Part shown: positions 61,232 to 64,000 of the stretch, in pieces
Position numbering within the stretch: position 1 is the stretch's first letter
Layout of the letters: every line of letters begins with the position of its first letter
Assembly: GCA_026705025.1 (NCBI GenBank)
Contig: JAPPBN010000003.1
Location: 68,781-132,780 of the forward strand
Reading direction: 5' to 3'
Length of the DNA stretch: 64,000 nt
DNA from: Bin125 sp026705025
Lineage (GTDB): Bacteria; Chloroflexota; Dehalococcoidia; Bin125
Notes under the pieces: generated by a model
Database searches by the model: none
What the model was told of the DNA's origin: nothing
Seen by the model: the letters and a program-made list of their open reading frames with translations, nothing else
Made by a program: the position numbers and the translations under genes

Positions 61232-61783
61232 TCAGCTTGAGGGCGGGCGCCAGCGGGTGGTTTTGGGTTGCAATCGCGCGCCTCGATCGGCGGCTGAATC
61301 GGCTTCGATGCTGACATCGTCGCCCGGGTACATCGTGCCCTGCCGGACGACGCGGGCGTAGAGTCGCGAGCGGCCGGGATGGGTGGCCTGGTTGATGCGA
61401 TTGAAATCGCCGTCGCGGAAGCAGTGGGAGATGATTCTGCAGGGGGCGGCGTAGGAGGTGATCTCGACGATGACCTGTTCTCCGAGATGCACGCGGGAGC
61501 CGGGGACCAGTTTCTTCCAGTCGATACCGCGGACGGTGACATTTTCGCCGGTGGTCCCGGGACCGATCTCATGTCCGTCGGCGCGCAGGCCGTCGAGGAT
61601 CTCGGCGGAGAAGAGGCAGACGGCGCGCTCGCGGCCGCCGTGGTGGCGTCGGTCGCGCTGGCGGTCTCGGGTGAGGCCGTATTCGTTGACGACGGCTTCG
61701 GGGACTGCCCGCTTGGGTACGCCTCCCGCGGAGACGTTGAGCTGCTCTATGCGTCCGGTGGACTTGGATTTGGCTGTGGTCAT
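61232..61783 (-). CDS. MOSC-domain protein
   Basis: 183-aa MOSC domain (molybdenum cofactor sulfurase C-terminal type). IEQLNVSAGGVPKRAVPEAV and TTGENVTVRGIDW match the N-terminal and central blocks; GERVHLGEQVIVEIT-like sequence precedes APCRIISHCF, with a conserved Cys (APC). Alone it may act in Moco-linked sulfur transfer or reduction of N-hydroxylated substrates. GGCGGA upstream of ATG 61783. Confidence 0.88.
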   Translation of the reverse strand: MTTAKSKSTGRIEQLNVSAGGVPKRAVPEAVVNEYGLTRDRQRDRRHHGGRERAVCLFSAEILDGLRADGHEIGPGTTGENVTVRGIDWKKLVPGSRVHLGEQVIVEITSYAAPCRIISHCFRDGDFNRINQATHPGRSRLYARVVRQGTMYPGDDVSIEADSAADRGARLQPKTTRWRPPSS

Positions 61784-61850
61784 GTCACTATCCGCCTTGG
61801 AACCTCGACTGGCATGATTCTAGAACCTGGCGCATGAGCGCTCACGTTCG

Positions 61851-61905
61851 GGGAACCCCCCTCTGTCACTGCGTGACATCTCCCCCCGCTTCGCGGGGGG
61901 AGAAC
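61851..61905. repeat. Two-hairpin palindromic repeat (family C) at the halogenase 3' end
   Basis: GGGAACCCCCCTCTGTCACT, hairpin GTCActgcgTGAC, then CTCCCCCCGC-ttc-GCGGGGGGAG. It encodes the last 12 residues and the stop of the halogenase-like protein. Confidence 0.85.
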
Positions 61906-63551
61906 GGGATGGGAGAGTTTTGCGCAGGTGTCCAACTGGCGATCATGCCGTCGACGTAGAGGACGCGGAGTGCGGTGAGGAGGCCGGGGAGGAGTTGGGT
62001 CTGTTGCTGGTCGGGGACTCCGTCGAAGAGGTCCCGGAGTAGCGCCCGGACGGTGCGGCGGCCGTCGATCCGTGTTGCCAGCGCGGCCACGACCATTGAG
62101 ATTGGCGCGCCTTGCGGTCGCGTCGGAGAGGACATGACGGCGCCCCACTCGAACTGTCCGTCGCCGATCACCGGCTTCCGGGCCAGGCTGACGCCGTCGG
62201 CGAGCGCGGGGACGGCGTCGAGCATCGGGCTGCGATCCGGCCAGGCGGAATCGATCAGTTTCGCCATCTCGGCATCTCGCTGAGCTCGTTCCGTTTCGAC
62301 GGCAGCGACGCCATCGACGAAATCGGCTGGGGCTTCGCCGCGCTCGAGCACGACCCGCTCGTAGCCCTGGGGCGGCTGTCCGGCAACGGCGGCGATGAAG
62401 GCTTCGCGGGGCGAGACGTCGTCTGAGGTCTGGGTTAACCGGCGGGCTTCCCAGAAGTAGGAGTCGGAGGTGCGGTTGGAGGCGTAGAAGAGTGCGGCCA
62501 TCTCGCGGAACTGGTGGTACTGCTGCATGTAGAGCTGGGTGTAGACCTCGGCGGCGGGCTTCTGCATTTCCGGGTCTCGGAGTGCGGAGGTGACGTAGGC
62601 GGCGGCGAGCACGGCTGACGACATGGCCAGGTGGACGCCGGAGGAGAAGAGCGGGTCGATGAAGCAGGCGGCGTCGCCGACGAGGATGAACCGATCGCCG
62701 ACGAGGCGTTGCGAGTTGTAGGACCAGTCGCGGATGACGCGCGGGTCGTCGATGAGCTGGGCATGGTCGAGCATCGCGGCCGTTCGGCCGGTCAGCGAAA
62801 GTTGCTGCCGGTAGAACTGCTCGGCGGGCTGCTCAGTCAATTGCGCGCCACCCCATGCGGCGTCGACGACGACGCCGACTGACATGACGTCGTCGGGCAG
62901 GGGGATAGCCCAGGACCAGCCGTGTTCGTAGGCCTCGATGAAGATGTTGCCCGCGTCCGGCTCGGGCAGACGGTCGGCGCCGCGGAAGTAGCTGTAGACG
63001 GCGAGATTGCGGAAGAACTCGTCGTTGGTGCGTAGGTCCAGGCGGGTGGCGAGGAAGCCGTTCTGCCCGCTGGCATCGACGATCCAGTCGGCCTCGACTG
63101 TTTCCGTTGCGCCGTCGTTCGATTCCACCTTCAGGCTCGGAGGCCCGGCCGATTCAACCGTGGCTTCGACGACGCGCCAGCCCTGGCGGACATCGACGCC
63201 GTGGCGTTCGGCGTTGTTCAGCAGCATCTGGTCGAAGGTCGGCCGCGAGACCTGGTAGGCGTGCGGATAGCTGGCGTTGGTCTCGGCGAAGTGCCAGGAC
63301 CAGGGCTCGGGGTCTTTCCCCCAAACCATGGTGGCGCCGTACTTGGGGGTGAAGCCGGCGGCCTCGATTTCCTCGATGACGCCGAGGTTTTCGAGGATGG
63401 GGATCGAGGCGGGGAGCAGCGATTCGCCGACGTGCTCTCGGGGGAAGATTTCACGCTCGAAGAGGGTGACATCGAAGCCCTGCCGGGCGAGGAGGGTGGC
63501 GGCGGTGGAGCCGCCGGGGCCTCCTCCGATGACGACGATCCGGTGGGTCAT
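61866..63551 (-). CDS. Flavin-dependent halogenase-like FAD monooxygenase
   Basis: FAD-dependent enzyme of the halogenase/geranylgeranyl-reductase superfamily. N-terminal Rossmann IVVIGGGPGGSTAATLLA, GESLLPASIPILENLG, GFTPKYGATMVWG with a Lys near the catalytic-Lys region, GWSWAIPL (the WxWxIP motif of halogenases), and LVGDAACFIDPLFSSGVHLA for FAD. Residues 420-560 are an extension. ATG 63551 used. The last 12 residues (FSPREAGGDVTQ) come from a palindromic repeat, so the natural stop was probably replaced. No biosynthetic neighbours; true halogenation is unproven. Confidence 0.85.
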   Translation of the reverse strand: MTHRIVVIGGGPGGSTAATLLARQGFDVTLFEREIFPREHVGESLLPASIPILENLGVIEEIEAAGFTPKYGATMVWGKDPEPWSWHFAETNASYPHAYQVSRPTFDQMLLNNAERHGVDVRQGWRVVEATVESAGPPSLKVESNDGATETVEADWIVDASGQNGFLATRLDLRTNDEFFRNLAVYSYFRGADRLPEPDAGNIFIEAYEHGWSWAIPLPDDVMSVGVVVDAAWGGAQLTEQPAEQFYRQQLSLTGRTAAMLDHAQLIDDPRVIRDWSYNSQRLVGDRFILVGDAACFIDPLFSSGVHLAMSSAVLAAAYVTSALRDPEMQKPAAEVYTQLYMQQYHQFREMAALFYASNRTSDSYFWEARRLTQTSDDVSPREAFIAAVAGQPPQGYERVVLERGEAPADFVDGVAAVETERAQRDAEMAKLIDSAWPDRSPMLDAVPALADGVSLARKPVIGDGQFEWGAVMSSPTRPQGAPISMVVAALATRIDGRRTVRALLRDLFDGVPDQQQTQLLPGLLTALRVLYVDGMIASWTPAQNSPIPFSPREAGGDVTQ

Positions 63552-63606
63552 GGGGGGATCGTAGAGGGTGGTTGTGTCGGGAGGGGACGGGTGAGCTGCG
63601 CGGAAG

Positions 63607-63656
63607 GATCGCGGTCTGGGCCCCGCAAGCGAGTGCGGGGCATCGGAGGGGGAGGG
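63607..63656. repeat. Palindromic repeat, family B copy 3
   Basis: GATCGCGGTCTGGGCCCCGC, loop AAGCGAGT, GCGGGGCATCGGAGGGGG. Closely related to copies at 26658 and 63699. Confidence 0.85.
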
Positions 63657-63698
63657 CATCGGTCTGGCTGCCAGAGGGACGGCGGGCCTGCGTAGGTA

Positions 63699-63748
63699 GA
63701 TCGCGGTCTGGGCCCCGTGTCAAGCACGGGGCATCGGAGGGGGGAGGG
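63699..63748. repeat. Palindromic repeat, family B copy 4
   Basis: GATCGCGGTCTGG then GCCCCGTGtcaagCACGGGGC. Compared with copy 1 the stem changes GCG/CGC to GTG/CAC, keeping the pairing. Confidence 0.85.
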
Positions 63749-63808
63749 CCCTCACCCCAGCCCCCCGCATCAAGTGCGGGGCAGGCTTCTCCCTCGGGGA
63801 GAGGGGGC
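63748..63808. repeat. Palindromic repeat, family A copy 5 with nested hairpin
   Basis: CCCTCACCCCAGCCC, then CCCCGCATCAAGTGCGGGGC inserted, then CTTCTCCCTCGGGGAGAGGG. The nested part also appears at 25920. Confidence 0.75.
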
Positions 63809-63833
63809 CAGAAGGGAGCAGCGGCCGGGTGCG

Positions 63834-64000
63834 TTAGCCGGCGGCGGGGGTTTGGATTGGGCTGGGTTTGGCTCCGTTTCGGGATGGGCGGGAGAGTTCG
63901 ACGGGGGGACGGATGGGTTGGGTGGGGATTTTTTCTTCGGAGGGCTGAGATTGGACGATCTCCTGCTCTGGACTGGAGATCGTGGAATTGGGGGGTTCAA
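63834..64000 (-). CDS. Partial gene, C-terminal tail only
   Basis: The frame ending at TAA 63834 translates to a 54-residue C-terminus rich in Pro, Ser, Glu and Gln (EPPNSTISSPEQEIVQSQPS, then IPTQPIRPPVELSRPS, ending QTPAAG). Its third codon positions are G/C-rich in the manner of the other genes, unlike the neighbouring frame. Function unknown; the rest lies beyond the window. Confidence 0.55.
   Translation of the reverse strand, partial: EPPNSTISSPEQEIVQSQPSEEKIPTQPIRPPVELSRPSRNGAKPSPIQTPAAG

Larger units (their letters stand above)
63552..63833. other. Repeat-only intergenic region
   Basis: 282 bp between the halogenase-like gene and the partial right-edge gene. It holds two family B copies and a nested family A copy. 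No gene seen. Confidence 0.7.

Noticed and set aside
61866..63551. A halogenated-metabolite biosynthetic cluster
   Set aside because: Neighbours (MOSC, GNAT, aminotransferase) do not form a recognisable pathway.
25500..63810. CRISPR array or insertion sequence as explanation of the repeats
   Set aside because: Repeats are dispersed, palindromic and irregularly spaced without spacers; no cas gene or DDE/Y1 transposase is seen.
63770..64000. 76-codon minus-strand frame at the right edge
   Set aside because: Its end lies inside a palindromic repeat and its third positions are not G/C-biased; the frame ending at 63834 fits better.

Overview
The window is high-GC (about 63% by eye) bacterial chromosome with tightly packed genes. 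It looks like a member of the Chloroflexota, most likely Dehalococcoidia or a SAR202-like relative. This is an inference from the gene set: a mraZ-led dcw operon, RNase Y, a one-chain long-chain-acyl-CoA-carboxylase-like protein, CaiB/BaiF CoA transferases, an enolase-superfamily dehydratase, a DUF35/thiolase pair, and many short palindromic repeats. No rRNA gene or other decisive marker is present, so the placement is tentative.

1-12.4 kb (minus strand): a division and cell wall operon, mraZ-rsmH-ftsL-ftsI-murF-mraY-murD-ftsW-murG-murC-murB. Most genes overlap by 4 bp. murB runs off the left edge. A promoter with two MraZ-type TGGGG boxes precedes mraZ. A 352-bp gap between rsmH and ftsL holds a long imperfect hairpin. 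12.6-21.4 kb (plus strand): housekeeping genes mog-like, B12/radical SAM protein, yggS, proC, yggT, recA, recX, rny, a PHP phosphoesterase and fabZ, followed by a tRNA-Asp with its own promoter.

22-44 kb: metabolic and accessory genes on both strands. These are the fused acyl-CoA carboxylase, a proline-rich HTH protein, a two-domain CaiB/BaiF protein, a GMC oxidoreductase, two tandem DHA2 transporters, a DUF35 protein and its thiolase partner separated by a beta-lactamase-fold hydrolase, another serine hydrolase, a ParDE-type toxin-antitoxin pair lying between an intact and a truncated copy of a membrane-protein gene, an SDR, an enolase-superfamily enzyme and a Gln-rich VWA lipoprotein.

44-64 kb: ThuA protein; a small GIY-YIG nuclease gene enclosed by perfect 32-bp inverted repeats (probable mobile unit); alpha/beta hydrolase; an unrecognised 584-aa protein; DUF1800, DUF1501 and NHL-propeller genes; a degenerate MNT/HEPN pair overlapping a small ORF and followed by a MutY-like protein without the catalytic Glu; an HTH protein behind a strong promoter; NIPSNAP; thioesterase; a SpoIIE phosphatase/kinase plus STAS partner-switching pair; aminotransferase; GNAT; MOSC; and a flavin-dependent halogenase-like protein. 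The right edge cuts another gene.

Several families of short palindromic repeats run from 25 kb to the right end. At least three copies are translated as part of proteins (HTH protein, CaiB linker, halogenase C-terminus). Differences between copies are partly compensatory in the stems, so the fold appears to be what is conserved. I consider the GIY-YIG inverted-repeat unit and the two-hairpin repeat family the best candidates for undescribed biology here, with the dcw hairpin next.
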